Positions 30,601 through 41,218 of a stretch of DNA of 60,251 nt are shown here, piece after piece. The notes under the pieces are model-generated. The model was not told the origin of the DNA, did no database searches, and was given only the letters and a program-made list of their open reading frames with translations. Each line of letters begins with the position of its first letter. Within the stretch, counting starts at the first letter, position 1. A program made the translations under genes and the position numbers. The stretch is taken from the NCBI GenBank assembly GCA_030433415.1, contig JAUIMF010000013.1, positions 1-60,251 on the forward strand. The letters run 5' to 3'. The stretch is from Gammaproteobacteria bacterium. Its GTDB lineage: Bacteria > Pseudomonadota > Gammaproteobacteria > Pseudomonadales > Halieaceae.

Positions 30601-30662
30601 TCGGCGGCGCCCATCCATGGGCGCCGACGTCCCGCCACGCCCTGCCAGCCTCGGTGTCCTGC
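30540..30662. repeat. Perfect 30-bp inverted repeat with inner palindrome
   Basis: Bases 30540-30569, inside the last complete 78-bp copy, are the exact reverse complement of 30633-30662. The 63-base loop contains a second hairpin: GGCGCCCAT at 30606-30614 pairs with 30617-30625 across two bases. The right arm is therefore an inverted partial copy of the repeat unit. The structure could extrude as a cruciform or fold as a long RNA hairpin. Confidence 0.9.
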
Positions 30663-30978
30663 TGACTCTGGAGGGCTCCCTGGGCGACGATCTGCGCTGC
30701 CACTTCCAACGGGCACGGCTGGGAGCTGCCGCCTGCGGCCTTCCGTAGCGGGCCTACTTCGAAGCTGAACTCTGAAGCATTCCCGAGGCACGTACAGTCC
30801 GGAGCAGTGGCTCGAAGCACCCCTTACACGGAGTCGGTTCAAAGCTGTGGCCCGAAATCCTGCATTCGAGGGTCCGCTTCGTAGTCAATATCTGAGGTCT
30901 TACCCACGCGGGTATCGTTCAGAGCAATGATCCCAGCTCTTCGACAACGAAACCCGATTCGAAGCTACGGCCTGAGGG
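30663..30978. other. Non-genic DNA with degenerate TTCGAAGC-type motifs
   Basis: No gene was recognised. Short related strings recur: ACTTCGAAGCTGAAC near 30757, GGCTCGAAGC near 30809, GGTTCAAAGCTGTGGCCCGA near 30836, GCTTCGTAG near 30876, and GATTCGAAGCTACGGCCTGA near 30956. They suggest a second decayed repeat family, but spacing is irregular. No tRNA fold was found around them. Confidence 0.4.
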
Positions 30979-31087
30979 CCTCCCTGGGCGGGGCGGGTTC
31001 GGGGCGTCGGTGTCCAGGGATGGACACCGTCGAGCCTGTCATGGACGACGTTTTTTGGCGACCCCGAACCCGCCCCGCCCAGGGAGG
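30979..31087. repeat. Perfect 26-bp GC-rich inverted repeat
   Basis: Bases 30979-31004 (CCTCCCTGGGCGGGGC and on) are the exact reverse complement of 31062-31087. The 57-base loop has its own hairpin (CGGTGTCCA paired with TGGACACCG). It also holds a 30-base segment at 31031-31060 that matches the reverse complement of the 78-bp unit's end at 28 of 30 positions. So it belongs to the same repeat family as the array 400 bases away. Confidence 0.9.
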
Positions 31088-31120
31088 ACCGCATCGCGGG
31101 CCCCGACCGAGATCCGTAGG

Positions 31121-31148
31121 CAGAAGTCAGAAGTCAGAAGTCAGAAGT
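31121..31148. repeat. Four tandem copies of CAGAAGT
   Basis: A perfect 7-bp microsatellite of four units ends exactly where the zapE stop codon begins. Slippage here would change sequence just after zapE, not inside it. Confidence 0.9.
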
Positions 31149-32246
31149 CTAGGGACGATGCTCGAGCGCGAGGTAATCGTGGGACTGCATCTCGTGGAGG
31201 CGTGAGAGCGTGCGCTCAAACTCGAAGGCCAGTTGCGTGCCGGAGTAGAGCTCCTCGGCGGGCCCGGCGGCGGCGATCACGAGCTTAACGTGGCGGTCGT
31301 AGAACTCGTCCACCAGATTGATGAATCGACGGCACTGGTCATCGTTGCTTGCGCCCATGTGAGGTACGCCAGACAGGATGACGGCGTGGAACTCCCGGGC
31401 CAGCTCAATGTAGTCATTTTGCGAACGGGGGCCGTCGCACAGCTCGGGGAATTCGAACCAGGCCACATCGTCGGCGAGGCAGCGACAGGTCAGGTAACGA
31501 CCATTGACCTCGATGCGTTCCCAGTGGCGGGGGGCGTCCGGCGCCAGGCGTTCAAAGCTGTCGCGCAGGCTGGCGTCGGTTTCCGGGCCCGGTGGATAGT
31601 GATAGAGCCGGGCCTGTTCAAGGGTGCGTAGGCGGTAATCCGTGCCCGCATCCACGTTCAGTACCTGCGTATGCTCCTTTAGAAGGGCTATCGCTGGCAG
31701 AAAGCGCGCCCGCTGCAGACCATTCTCGTACAGGCCATCCGGGGCAATATTCGAGGTGGCGACCAGGGCGATTCCGCGGCGGAAAACCGCCTCGAGAAAA
31801 TTCGCCAGGATCATCGCATCGGCGATGTCGCTGACGAAGAACTCATCGAAGCAGATGATCTCGGTTTCCCGTGCCAGACGCTCGCCGATGACGTCGATGG
31901 GATTTTTTTCACCCTCCAGCTCGGCAAGCTCCCGGTGCACGCGCTGCATAAAGCGATGAAAATGCACCCGCAGCTTGCGCTCAAACGGCAGGCAGTCGTA
32001 GAACGCGTCCATAAGGTAGGTTTTGCCACGCCCTACCCCACCCCAGAAATAAAGCCCCCGCTCGGGAGCCTGCTCTCGCCGGAACACCCGCCCAATGCGA
32101 CCCAGCACACTGCGATCGCGGTCGTGGCGCGCGACTATGCGCTCAAACAGACCCTGCAGCTCACGCACCGCCGCCTCCTGGGCCGGGTCATGGCTGAAGT
32201 CTTCGCGTTCGAGGTCGTTCTGGTATCGCTGCCAGGGTGTCAGCAC
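31149..32246 (-). CDS. zapE: Cell division ATPase ZapE (AFG1/YhcM family)
   Basis: ZapE is an AFG1-type ATPase that associates with the Z-ring during late constriction. The Walker A segment is FWGGVGRGKTYLMD; IICFDEFFVSDIADAM holds Walker B, and VATSNIAPDGLYENGLQR the sensor region. From the GTG at 32246 (VLTPWQRYQNDLER, aligned with the usual MTPxxRYQ start) it has 365 residues. Alternative starts are an ATG at 32306 and a TTG at 32312. It stands next to zapG, divergently, as in many gammaproteobacteria. Confidence 0.93.
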   Translation of the reverse strand: MLTPWQRYQNDLEREDFSHDPAQEAAVRELQGLFERIVARHDRDRSVLGRIGRVFRREQAPERGLYFWGGVGRGKTYLMDAFYDCLPFERKLRVHFHRFMQRVHRELAELEGEKNPIDVIGERLARETEIICFDEFFVSDIADAMILANFLEAVFRRGIALVATSNIAPDGLYENGLQRARFLPAIALLKEHTQVLNVDAGTDYRLRTLEQARLYHYPPGPETDASLRDSFERLAPDAPRHWERIEVNGRYLTCRCLADDVAWFEFPELCDGPRSQNDYIELAREFHAVILSGVPHMGASNDDQCRRFINLVDEFYDRHVKLVIAAAGPAEELYSGTQLAFEFERTLSRLHEMQSHDYLALEHRP

Positions 32247-32399
32247 GGCGGTCCATGGACGCGGCGGTGGCCGCGAGATTCCTGTTCTGAAAGGCCGCGC
32301 TACCATACTCAACGACCCTGGGATTTGGCAATCACCCTATGCCCCGTGGTCACCGGGAGCTATACTCGCCTGCCCGTTATCACTCTGAGGACTTTGCCC

Positions 32400-32873
32400 G
32401 TGAACCCCGGTATGGAGGAACTGATTTTTGTTGCCATCGCCGCCGCTGCTGCAGGGCTGTTGATCGGCTTCTTCACCGGACGGCGCCTGTCGCCGGGCAG
32501 CCAGCAGAGCCGGGAACTCGAACAGCAACTCGACGATGTGAAAGCTGCGCAGGAAAACTACGAGAATCGAGTGCACGCGCATTTCGCCGACACCGCCACC
32601 CGCCTGAATGCGCTGACAGAGAACTACCGTGACGTGTACGAAAGCATCGCCCGGGGTGCCGCGGATCTGAGCCCCCAGAACAGCGCGGCCGTGTTCACCG
32701 CCCTGCAGTCTCCCCAGGCCGCGCCCGAGACCATCGAGGCCGACAGCGTGGTGGTCGAGCCGCCTCGGGACTACGCGCCCAAGGCCTCACCCAATGACCC
32801 CGGCATGCTCAATGAGCGCTTCGGGCTCGAAGGCGAGGACAAGCCGCCGGAAGAAACCACCAATCGCGACTGA
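32400..32873 (+). CDS. zapG: YhcB/ZapG family (DUF1043) envelope and division protein
   Basis: ZapG (YhcB) is an inner-membrane protein that links division and envelope growth. The 157-residue protein has one N-terminal span (IFVAIAAAAAGLLIGFF) followed by the GRRLSPG turn, a coiled coil (RELEQQLDDVKAAQENYENR), the HFADTATRLNALTENYRDVY segment typical of DUF1043, and a disordered acidic tail. GTG 32400 has a GAGG nine bases upstream; ATG 32412 is an alternative. It is divergent from zapE. Confidence 0.92.
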   Translation: MNPGMEELIFVAIAAAAAGLLIGFFTGRRLSPGSQQSRELEQQLDDVKAAQENYENRVHAHFADTATRLNALTENYRDVYESIARGAADLSPQNSAAVFTALQSPQAAPETIEADSVVVEPPRDYAPKASPNDPGMLNERFGLEGEDKPPEETTNRD

Positions 32874-32884
32874 GGCAAGCCCGC

Positions 32885-33646
32885 TCAAACCGGGTTGTCG
32901 CAGTCGATAAACTGCCACTCCAGACCGAAGCGCTCACTCATGCACGCCGCCAGCGCCTGCACACCATAGCGCTCGGTGGCATGGTGGCCTGCGGCAAGGT
33001 AGGCAATGCCCAGTTCGCGCGCGGCGTGCACCGTCGGCTCTGATATTTCGCCCGAAATAAACAATTCGGCCCCCGCCGCTGCTGCGCGCTCAATATAGCT
33101 CTGGGCGGCTCCTGTGCACCAGGCAACCCGGGATACGCGCCGTGCCTCTTCTCCTATCAGCAGGGGCTCGCGCGCCGTCAGCGCGCGAATCCGTGTCATG
33201 AGCTCGCCGATCGTGACCGCCTCGGACAGGGTCGCGATATTCCCCACCGCCGCAGGATCCTCCGGATGCAGTGGCTCGCCCGAACCCAGTCCGAGTTTGT
33301 CACCCCACTGGGCGTTGTTGCCTAACGTGCCATGGGCGTCCAGGGGCAAGTGGTAGGCTATCAGGCTCATATCCGCGGCCAGCAGCGTGGCCAGGCGGCG
33401 GCGCTTCATACCGGTTACCACGGAGTCCTCGCCGCGCCAGAAATAGCCGTGGTGCACCAGTAGGGCGTCCGCACCCCAGTCGACGGCCTCGTCGAGCACT
33501 GCCTGATTTGCCGTCACCGCCGCCGCCAGCCGCGCAATGCGGGGTCGGCCCTGCACCTGAAGTCCGTTGGGGCAATAGTCGTTAAAACGACGAACACTGA
33601 GCTCGTCATCGCACCAGCTGAGCAGATCTGTGAGGTCTGCGGCCAT
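32885..33646 (-). CDS. NIF3-family metal-binding protein (YbgI-like)
   Basis: This belongs to the NIF3 / GTP cyclohydrolase I type 2 family, toroidal dinuclear-metal proteins of unsettled function. The 253-residue protein shows DYCPNGLQVQG, the ALLVHHGYFW metal segment, LIAYHLPLDAH, and the C-terminal AYLAAGHHATERYGVQAL metal segment. Convergent with zapG and divergent from the DegS-like protease. The cellular role is not deducible from context. Confidence 0.93.
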   Translation of the reverse strand: MAADLTDLLSWCDDELSVRRFNDYCPNGLQVQGRPRIARLAAAVTANQAVLDEAVDWGADALLVHHGYFWRGEDSVVTGMKRRRLATLLAADMSLIAYHLPLDAHGTLGNNAQWGDKLGLGSGEPLHPEDPAAVGNIATLSEAVTIGELMTRIRALTAREPLLIGEEARRVSRVAWCTGAAQSYIERAAAAGAELFISGEISEPTVHAARELGIAYLAAGHHATERYGVQALAACMSERFGLEWQFIDCDNPV

Positions 33647-33718
33647 CTTGTCGTCCTTGTCTGGGTCGCCTCGGCACCATCATATACAATGCGATTTTTC
33701 TTTGTCTGGAAGAGACGC

Positions 33719-34813
33719 ATGCGCGCGCTCCTCTCCTCTTATTCCTGGCCTGTGATTGCCGGTGTGCTCGCCGCCCTGCTCATCCTCAACTACTGGGTGT
33801 GGCCGGCCAGTAGGCCTGATGATGGCGCTCCTGCCACGCGCGGCTATCGCGAGGCCGTGGCCGCTGCGACCCCGGCCGTAGTCAATATCTACACCGAAAA
33901 GCTCGTCGCCACGCAGCGCAGCCGCATGCTCAACAATCCCCTGATGGCCATTCCCCGGGGGGTACCCAGGCAGCGGGTGGAACGCTCCCTGGGCTCCGGG
34001 GTCATCATGCGGGACGACGGCTACATTCTTACCAACAACCACGTGATTGACGGCGCCGACGCAATTCAGGTGCTCCTCAGCGATGGCCGCTCGACCGCAG
34101 CGCAGGTGGTGGGTCGGGACCGGGCCACAGACCTGGCAGCGCTGCGCATCGACATGGATACCCTCAGCGCCATCAAACTGGCGGACTCTGATCGCCTGTC
34201 TGTGGGCGATGTGGTTTTGGCCATCGGCAACCCCCTGGGCTTCGGCTCCTCCGTTACCCAGGGCATCGTCTCCGGTTTGGGGCGCTTTGGCCTGACCCCC
34301 GGCACCTACGAGGGCTTCATTCAGACCGATGCCGTGATCCACCCAGGCAATTCGGGTGGCGCGCTGGTGGATGCGGACGGCGCCCTTGTGGGTATCAACA
34401 GTCTGATTTACACCGCATCGGACGGTGGCAGCGGCACCACGGGCATCGGCGTATCCCTGGCCATACCCTCAAACCTGGCGGAGTTTGTGATGGATGACCT
34501 GATCCGCTACGGGCAGGTCATCCGTGGCTGGCTGGGCGTGCAGGTCGAACAGATCGCCGATGGCGGCAATGCCAACTCGCGACTGCTCGTACGGGCCGTG
34601 GCGGACGACGGACCCGCCGCCAGGGCCGGTTTGCGCGCCGGAGACGTCATCACGCACTTTAACAACGAACGCATCGACGACGTTCGCCTGGCCATGTACG
34701 AGGTATCGCTGTTACGTCCCGGCGACCGACTGCAGATGACCGTAACCCGCGAGGGCAGCAGCGTGGACCTCACCGCCGTTATCGCCACTCAACCGCAGGC
34801 CACGTCGACCTAA
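33719..34813 (+). CDS. degS: DegS/AlgW-type periplasmic sensor serine protease
   Basis: DegS/AlgW cleaves the anti-sigma factor (RseA/MucA) when its PDZ domain senses misfolded outer-membrane proteins. The 364-residue protein has one N-terminal membrane anchor (about 9-28) and a trypsin-like domain with His in [10 protein letters not shown], Asp in [10 protein letters not shown] and Ser in [12 protein letters not shown] single PDZ domain begins around [13 protein letters not shown] 33719 has a GGAAG site six bases upstream; ATG 33689 would add ten residues. It overlaps hisD convergently by four bases. In Pseudomonas algW also neighbours hisD-hisC. Confidence 0.94.
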   Translation: MRALLSSYSWPVIAGVLAALLILNYWVWPASRPDDGAPATRGYREAVAAATPAVVNIYTEKLVATQRSRMLNNPLMAIPRGVPRQRVERSLGSGVIMRDDGYILTNNHVIDGADAIQVLLSDGRSTAAQVVGRDRATDLAALRIDMDTLSAIKLADSDRLSVGDVVLAIGNPLGFGSSVTQGIVSGLGRFGLTPGTYEGFIQTDAVIHPGNSGGALVDADGALVGINSLIYTASDGGSGTTGIGVSLAIPSNLAEFVMDDLIRYGQVIRGWLGVQVEQIADGGNANSRLLVRAVADDGPAARAGLRAGDVITHFNNERIDDVRLAMYEVSLLRPGDRLQMTVTREGSSVDLTAVIATQPQATST

Positions 34814-36114
34814 TCTGAGAGCTTGTCACCCAGGCGCATGGCCGCGCTTTGTGCGTGGGCAGACAGGGATTCGCCCTGCGCGAGCGTCACCGCGGCCCGG
34901 GCCAGTGGACCGACGCCATCGGCAGTGCAGCGAATCAGCGAACTGCGCTTCTGAAAATCGTAGACACCCAGGGGCGAAAAGAATCGCGCTGTACCCGACG
35001 TGGGCAACACGTGGTTGGGCCCGGCGCAGTAGTCACCAAGGGCTTCACAGCTGTGCACCCCCATGAAGATGGCTCCCGCGGCACCGATGCTCGGCAGTAG
35101 TGCTTCGGGATCAGCGACAGCGAGTTCCAGGTGCTCTGGCGCGATCGTATTGCTGACGGCCGCAGCATCTGCCAGGTCCGCAGTTTTTATGAGCGCCCCG
35201 CGCCGTTCCAGCGAGGCGCGAATAATCTCGGCGCGCTCCATGTCGGGCAGCAGGCGCTCCACCGCCGCGTCCACCGCATCAAGGTAGGCCTGGTCGGGAC
35301 AGAGCAGTAACGCCTGGGCACTTTCGTCGTGCTCCGCCTGAGAGAACAGATCCATCGCCATCCACTCCGGCGGCGCACTGCCATCGGCGATCACCAGTAT
35401 CTCGGACGGACCGGCGATCATATCGATACCGACGCGACCAAAAACCTGACGCTTGGCTTCGGCGACAAAGCGATTGCCGGGACCAACGATCTTGTCGACC
35501 GCGGGCACCGTGGCCGTGCCGAGCGCCAGCGCCGCCACCGCCTGGGCACCACCGATACGAAATACACGGTCCACACCGGCAAGCGCGGCAGCGGCCAGCA
35601 CCAGGGGATTGACGTCGCCCCCAGGCGTGGGCGCCACCATGATGATCTCGCCAACGCCGGCCACGCGCGCCGGAATTGCATTCATCAGTACCGACGAGGG
35701 ATAGCTGGCTTTGCCGCCCGGCACATACACGCCGACACGCCCGAGCGGCGTGACGCGCTGCCCCAGACGGTTGCCCAGGCCATCGTCGAAACTCCAGTCA
35801 TCGCCGCGCTGACGTTCGTGAAATGCGGTAATGCGCCGCGCCGCCGTCTCGAGGGCATCGCGCTGCTCAACGCCCAGTCCGTCCAGGGCCGCCTGCAACT
35901 CATGCGCCGGTACCTCCAGCTCTGCCATGGATCCGGCTTCGAGCGCATCAAAGCGACGGGTGTATTCCAGTACCGCCTCATCGCCACGCTCTTGTACCGC
36001 CGCAATGATGTCCCGGACCGTGTCGGCTACCGCACCGTCCTGCGTGTCCATGGGTACCGCCAGGGCGGCCAGCGCGCTGGAAAACTCCGCGTCCCGCGTA
36101 TCAAGACGACGCAT
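34810..36114 (-). CDS. hisD: Histidinol dehydrogenase HisD
   Basis: HisD carries out the last two oxidation steps of histidine synthesis using NAD and zinc. The 434-residue protein has the [21 protein letters not shown] and [10 protein letters not shown] segments and the zinc and catalytic region with [10 protein letters not shown] and [17 protein letters not shown]. Its ATG shares a base with the hisG stop (TAATG). hisC, which follows hisD in Pseudomonas, is absent here. Confidence 0.97.
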   Translation of the reverse strand: MRRLDTRDAEFSSALAALAVPMDTQDGAVADTVRDIIAAVQERGDEAVLEYTRRFDALEAGSMAELEVPAHELQAALDGLGVEQRDALETAARRITAFHERQRGDDWSFDDGLGNRLGQRVTPLGRVGVYVPGGKASYPSSVLMNAIPARVAGVGEIIMVAPTPGGDVNPLVLAAAALAGVDRVFRIGGAQAVAALALGTATVPAVDKIVGPGNRFVAEAKRQVFGRVGIDMIAGPSEILVIADGSAPPEWMAMDLFSQAEHDESAQALLLCPDQAYLDAVDAAVERLLPDMERAEIIRASLERRGALIKTADLADAAAVSNTIAPEHLELAVADPEALLPSIGAAGAIFMGVHSCEALGDYCAGPNHVLPTSGTARFFSPLGVYDFQKRSSLIRCTADGVGPLARAAVTLAQGESLSAHAQSAAMRLGDKLSD

Positions 36115-36767
36115 TACGCCGCCTCACTATGCCGCACGGCCTCAGATAGCGCGGCCAACAGGGCGTCAATGGTGCCGTGGTGCGAGCGCATCGAGGCCTT
36201 GTTCACAATCAGGCGTGAGGTGATCGCCGCGATCTCCTCGAGGGGCTCCAGCCCGTTGGCTTTGAGTGTGTTACCCGTGTCAACGATGTCCACGATCATA
36301 TCGGCCAGATTCATCGTGGGCGCCAGCTCCATCGCGCCGTAGAGTTTGATCAGCTCCACCTGCACGCCCTCGCGAGCAAAATAATCGCGCGCCACGTTGA
36401 CGAACTTGGTTGCCACACGCACGCGGCGGTGGGGCAATGTAAATCCGACTGGCGCCGCCGTCATGAGGCGACACGGTGCAATACCCAGATCCAAAGGCTC
36501 GAACAACCCGTCGGAACCCTGCTCCAGCAGCGTATCCTTGCCCACCACGCCCAGGTCGGCGGCGCCGTGGCGCACGTACACCGGCACATCCACACCGCGC
36601 ATCACCACCAGCTGCACGTTCTCGTGCGTGGTGGGAAATATCAGCTTACGGCTCTTGGCCATGTCCTCGAGGGGTTCGATACCCGCCCGGGCCAACAGGG
36701 GCAACGTTTCCTTGAGGATGCGACCCTTGGTCAGGGCCAGGGTCAGGGGGCGCAGAGATACGGCCAC
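36114..36767 (-). CDS. hisG: ATP phosphoribosyltransferase HisG (short form)
   Basis: HisG catalyses the first, feedback-controlled step of histidine synthesis. At 217 residues it is the short form that lacks the C-terminal regulatory domain and normally needs HisZ; no hisZ lies in the window. It starts [21 protein letters not shown] and has the PRPP-binding [14 protein letters not shown] motif. GTG 36767 is chosen because AGGAG lies seven bases upstream and it comes ten bases after the murA stop. Confidence 0.96.
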   Translation of the reverse strand: MAVSLRPLTLALTKGRILKETLPLLARAGIEPLEDMAKSRKLIFPTTHENVQLVVMRGVDVPVYVRHGAADLGVVGKDTLLEQGSDGLFEPLDLGIAPCRLMTAAPVGFTLPHRRVRVATKFVNVARDYFAREGVQVELIKLYGAMELAPTMNLADMIVDIVDTGNTLKANGLEPLEEIAAITSRLIVNKASMRSHHGTIDALLAALSEAVRHSEAA

Positions 36768-36777
36768 GTGCTCGCTC

Positions 36778-38296
<1,519 letters not shown>

Positions 38297-38319
38297 TGCC
38301 TTCGCTCTCCGTATTGCAA

Positions 38320-39042
38320 TCAGCTGCTGGTTTCGGCTTCTGCTTCGGCGGTCCAATTGGCGATCACTTTGTCGAGATCACCATCGTAACGCCGCGCCGC
38401 CGATTCGAACTGGCTGCGGTAGACCTGACCAAGGTTTACATTCTCTACCACGAGGTTGCGCAGACGCCAGTTGCCATCGCGGTCCCGGGCCATCGTGTAG
38501 ATCACCACAAAGGGCTCGGTTTCGTCACTATAGATAAGCTGCCGCAGCGTTGCGCGCTGCGCGGACGGGTCCTCTTCACTGCTGCCGTCGAGCTCGATGC
38601 GTGAACCGCCAAAGGCAAGCAGCCCCTTACCGTAGGTCCGTATCAGGCCGACGCGCATGGTTTCGCTGAAGCGATCCAACTGATCACGCAATTGCGCACG
38701 CCCGGCCTCATCGAGGCTGCGGTAGCGGGCGCTCGTTGCATATTCACCCATGACACCGCGGGCGAAACCGCGAAAATCCACTACGGGATCCAACACCTCA
38801 TGGATCGCCGCGTAAAAACGCTCGGGATCGTCATCGACGTAGTCACGTGCTTCTTCAATCACCGCGAGCACCCGCGTCGTCGTGTCATCGATCACCGCTG
38901 CAGCGGTGACAGATTCCACAGGCTCCGCAGACTCCTCGGCGAGCGCGAGGCTGGCGAGCATACCCATCACCGCGAGGGCCAGCATCCGTATCCAGTGACC
39001 CGTGCCTGAGATGAACCCGCTGTATTGCTGACGCGTATCCAT
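38320..39042 (-). CDS. mlaC: Phospholipid-binding protein MlaC (Ttg2D)
   Basis: MlaC is the periplasmic lipid shuttle between the outer-membrane MlaA complex and the inner-membrane MlaFEDB transporter. The 240-residue protein has a signal helix (WIRMLALAVMGMLASLALA) and the Tol_Tol_Ttg2 domain with VVDFRGFARGVMGEYA and VIYTMARDRDGNWRLRN segments. ATG 39042 has GAGGA six bases upstream. mlaF, mlaE, mlaD and mlaB, normally next to it, are not present in the window. Confidence 0.93.
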   Translation of the reverse strand: MDTRQQYSGFISGTGHWIRMLALAVMGMLASLALAEESAEPVESVTAAAVIDDTTTRVLAVIEEARDYVDDDPERFYAAIHEVLDPVVDFRGFARGVMGEYATSARYRSLDEAGRAQLRDQLDRFSETMRVGLIRTYGKGLLAFGGSRIELDGSSEEDPSAQRATLRQLIYSDETEPFVVIYTMARDRDGNWRLRNLVVENVNLGQVYRSQFESAARRYDGDLDKVIANWTAEAEAETSS

Positions 39043-39255
39043 GGTCAATTCCTCATTCATGAGCTAGCCAGTTCACCGTGAGCAGGTATACTCCCCTCCC
39101 TTGCTGACGGCCCGGCGAAAAATCGGGCGCGCAGTGTACACGCTTTCCCTACGACTTGTATGACAGCCACCCCCCCTGCACAGTTCATTCTCGCGCACGC
39201 CGGCACCTCACCCCGGCCGGGCGTTCCCTTGTCGCTGCCTGAGGTCTGATCCCGA

Positions 39256-40230
39256 GTGCTCATTCCCCTGTTGACCGTGATTGCGGCCTTCATCGTGCTC
39301 GTCTGGAGCGCGGACCTGTTTGTCGCCGGCGCCGCCTCCATCGCAGAGAACATGGGCCTGTCACCCGTGATAATCGGTCTGACCATTGTATCGCTGGGGA
39401 CCTCGGCACCGGAGATCCTGGTGTCCGTCACCGCCGCCCTCTCGGGCTCTGGTGGTCTGGCCATCGGCAACGCCGTGGGCTCGAACATTGCGAATATCTG
39501 CCTGGTACTGGGTCTGACCCTACTGATCGCGCCGCTGCAGGTACACCCCGGCTGCATGCGTACCGAGATACCAACCCTGCTCGTCGTCACAGCGGGGGCG
39601 GGACTACTGCTACTGGATGTGGAACTTGAGCGCGGCGACGCGATCATGATGCTCGGTGCGCTGGTTCTGATCCTTATGCAAATGGTCAGCTCCCAGACCC
39701 ACGATCCGGACGTGATGGACGTAGTGGACGACGAAGAGCTTCCCCACCTGAATCCGCTGCGTGCGTGGCTGGCCTTCGTTGTCGGCCTCGTGCTGCTCGT
39801 CGGCAGTTCGCGGCTGCTGGTATGGGGCGCGAGTGAAATCGCCATGGCCCTTGGCGTACCCGAACTCATTATTGGCCTGACCATTGTCGCTGTGGGCACC
39901 AGCCTGCCGGAACTGGCGGCCACCGTCGCCAGCGCCGTACGCGGCCATGCCGAAATCGCCATGGGCAACATCGTTGGCTCCAACCTGTTCAACCTGCTCG
40001 CGGTGATGGCGATGCCTGGCCTGCTCGCGCCCGAGCAGTTGCCCGAGAACTTTCTGCTTCGCGACTACGCCGCGATGAGCATCGCCACGGTGCTGCTGGC
40101 GGCCGCTGTTTATCTGGGGCGCTTCCACCCGCGGGCAAAACCCGAGCATGCCTTCCTGGGACGAAGCGTGGGTGTGCTGTTCTGCGCCGGATATGCCCTG
40201 TACTATTACCGGCTTTTTCTGAGCCTCTAA
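39256..40230 (+). CDS. yrbG: Calcium/sodium antiporter YrbG
   Basis: YrbG is a member of the cation/calcium exchanger superfamily, with ten to eleven membrane spans in two inverted repeats. The 324-residue protein shows the alpha-repeat motifs TIVSLGTSAPEILVSV and TIVAVGTSLPELAATV, each paired with an AIGNAVGSNIANI or AMGNIVGSNLFNL segment. The start is GTG at 39256. It leads the kdsD operon; in E. coli yrbG stands in the same position upstream of kdsD. Confidence 0.95.
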   Translation: MLIPLLTVIAAFIVLVWSADLFVAGAASIAENMGLSPVIIGLTIVSLGTSAPEILVSVTAALSGSGGLAIGNAVGSNIANICLVLGLTLLIAPLQVHPGCMRTEIPTLLVVTAGAGLLLLDVELERGDAIMMLGALVLILMQMVSSQTHDPDVMDVVDDEELPHLNPLRAWLAFVVGLVLLVGSSRLLVWGASEIAMALGVPELIIGLTIVAVGTSLPELAATVASAVRGHAEIAMGNIVGSNLFNLLAVMAMPGLLAPEQLPENFLLRDYAAMSIATVLLAAAVYLGRFHPRAKPEHAFLGRSVGVLFCAGYALYYYRLFLSL

Positions 40231-40237
40231 TGACACC

Positions 40238-41218
40238 ATGACCGAACCCGCCGCCTACATCTCCTCGGCGCAACGCACCATACGCATGGAGGCGCAGGCT
40301 GTGGGCGATCTTGAGGCTCGCATCGATCGCGACTTTGAACGCGCCTGCGAGCTGATCCTTGCCGTACCCGGACGCGTGGTGGTTACGGGCATGGGCAAAT
40401 CGGGACACATTGGTGGCAAGATCGCGGCAACGCTGGCGAGCACAGGGACCCCCTCGTTTTTCGTGCATCCCGGCGAGGCAAGCCACGGCGACATGGGTAT
40501 GATCACGCCTTCAGACTGCGTCATCGCCCTGTCCAACAGCGGCACGACACCCGAGGTACTCACGCTGATTCCCCTGCTGAAGCGTCTGGACGTGCCTCTG
40601 ATCAGCATGACGGGAGCTCCTGACAGTGCCCTCGCCCAGGCCTCGGACGCGCACCTCAATACCGGTGTTGCGGTAGAGGCCTGCCCGCTGGATCTGGCCC
40701 CCACATCGAGCACGACGACGGCCCTGGTCATGGGCGATGCGCTGGCCATCGCGCTGCTCGAGGCCCGGGGATTTACCGCCGAAGATTTTGCCTTTTCGCA
40801 CCCCGGTGGCGCCCTGGGGCGCAAGCTGCTCCTGAAGGTAAAGGACGTAATGCGCCAGGGTGACGCTATCCCCCGCGTGAGCCCCGACACCACGCTGGCC
40901 AAGGCGCTGCTCGAAATCAGCGCCAAGGGTCTGGGCATGACCACCGTGGTGGAAGGCGCTCCGGGCGATGAGCGTCTGCTGGGGGTATTCACCGACGGCG
41001 ACCTGCGCCGCTCGCTGGACGAACAACGGGATATCAACAGCACAGCTATCCGCGACATCATGACTCGCAACCCGGCGACCATCGCTCCTGGCATGCTCGC
41101 TGCCGAGGCCCTGGGCCGCATGGAAGAACGTGCGATCAGCGCACTGGTGGTGCTGGACGATGAGCGCCTTGTCGGCGTGGTCAGCCTGCTGGGTCTGCTC
41201 GAAGCAGGGTTGGCGTGA
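40238..41218 (+). CDS. kdsD: D-arabinose 5-phosphate isomerase KdsD
   Basis: KdsD makes D-arabinose 5-phosphate for Kdo synthesis. The 326-residue protein has an N-terminal SIS domain (VTGMGKSGHIGGKIAATLAS, HGDMGMI) and a C-terminal CBS pair starting around VKDVMRQGDAIPRV and IRDIMTRNPATI. It is eight bases after yrbG and overlaps kdsC by four bases. Confidence 0.97.
   Translation: MTEPAAYISSAQRTIRMEAQAVGDLEARIDRDFERACELILAVPGRVVVTGMGKSGHIGGKIAATLASTGTPSFFVHPGEASHGDMGMITPSDCVIALSNSGTTPEVLTLIPLLKRLDVPLISMTGAPDSALAQASDAHLNTGVAVEACPLDLAPTSSTTTALVMGDALAIALLEARGFTAEDFAFSHPGGALGRKLLLKVKDVMRQGDAIPRVSPDTTLAKALLEISAKGLGMTTVVEGAPGDERLLGVFTDGDLRRSLDEQRDINSTAIRDIMTRNPATIAPGMLAAEALGRMEERAISALVVLDDERLVGVVSLLGLLEAGLA

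Noticed and set aside
30122..30820. Long minus-strand frame with 26-residue repeats upstream of rplM
   Set aside because: It is open only because the repeat unit is 78 bases (26 codons); other frames are also open. It overlaps the rplM promoter and start and resembles no protein I know.
30740..30980. tRNA-like TTCGAAGC and GGTTCAAAGC strings
   Set aside because: No acceptor stem or anticodon arm could be paired around any of them.
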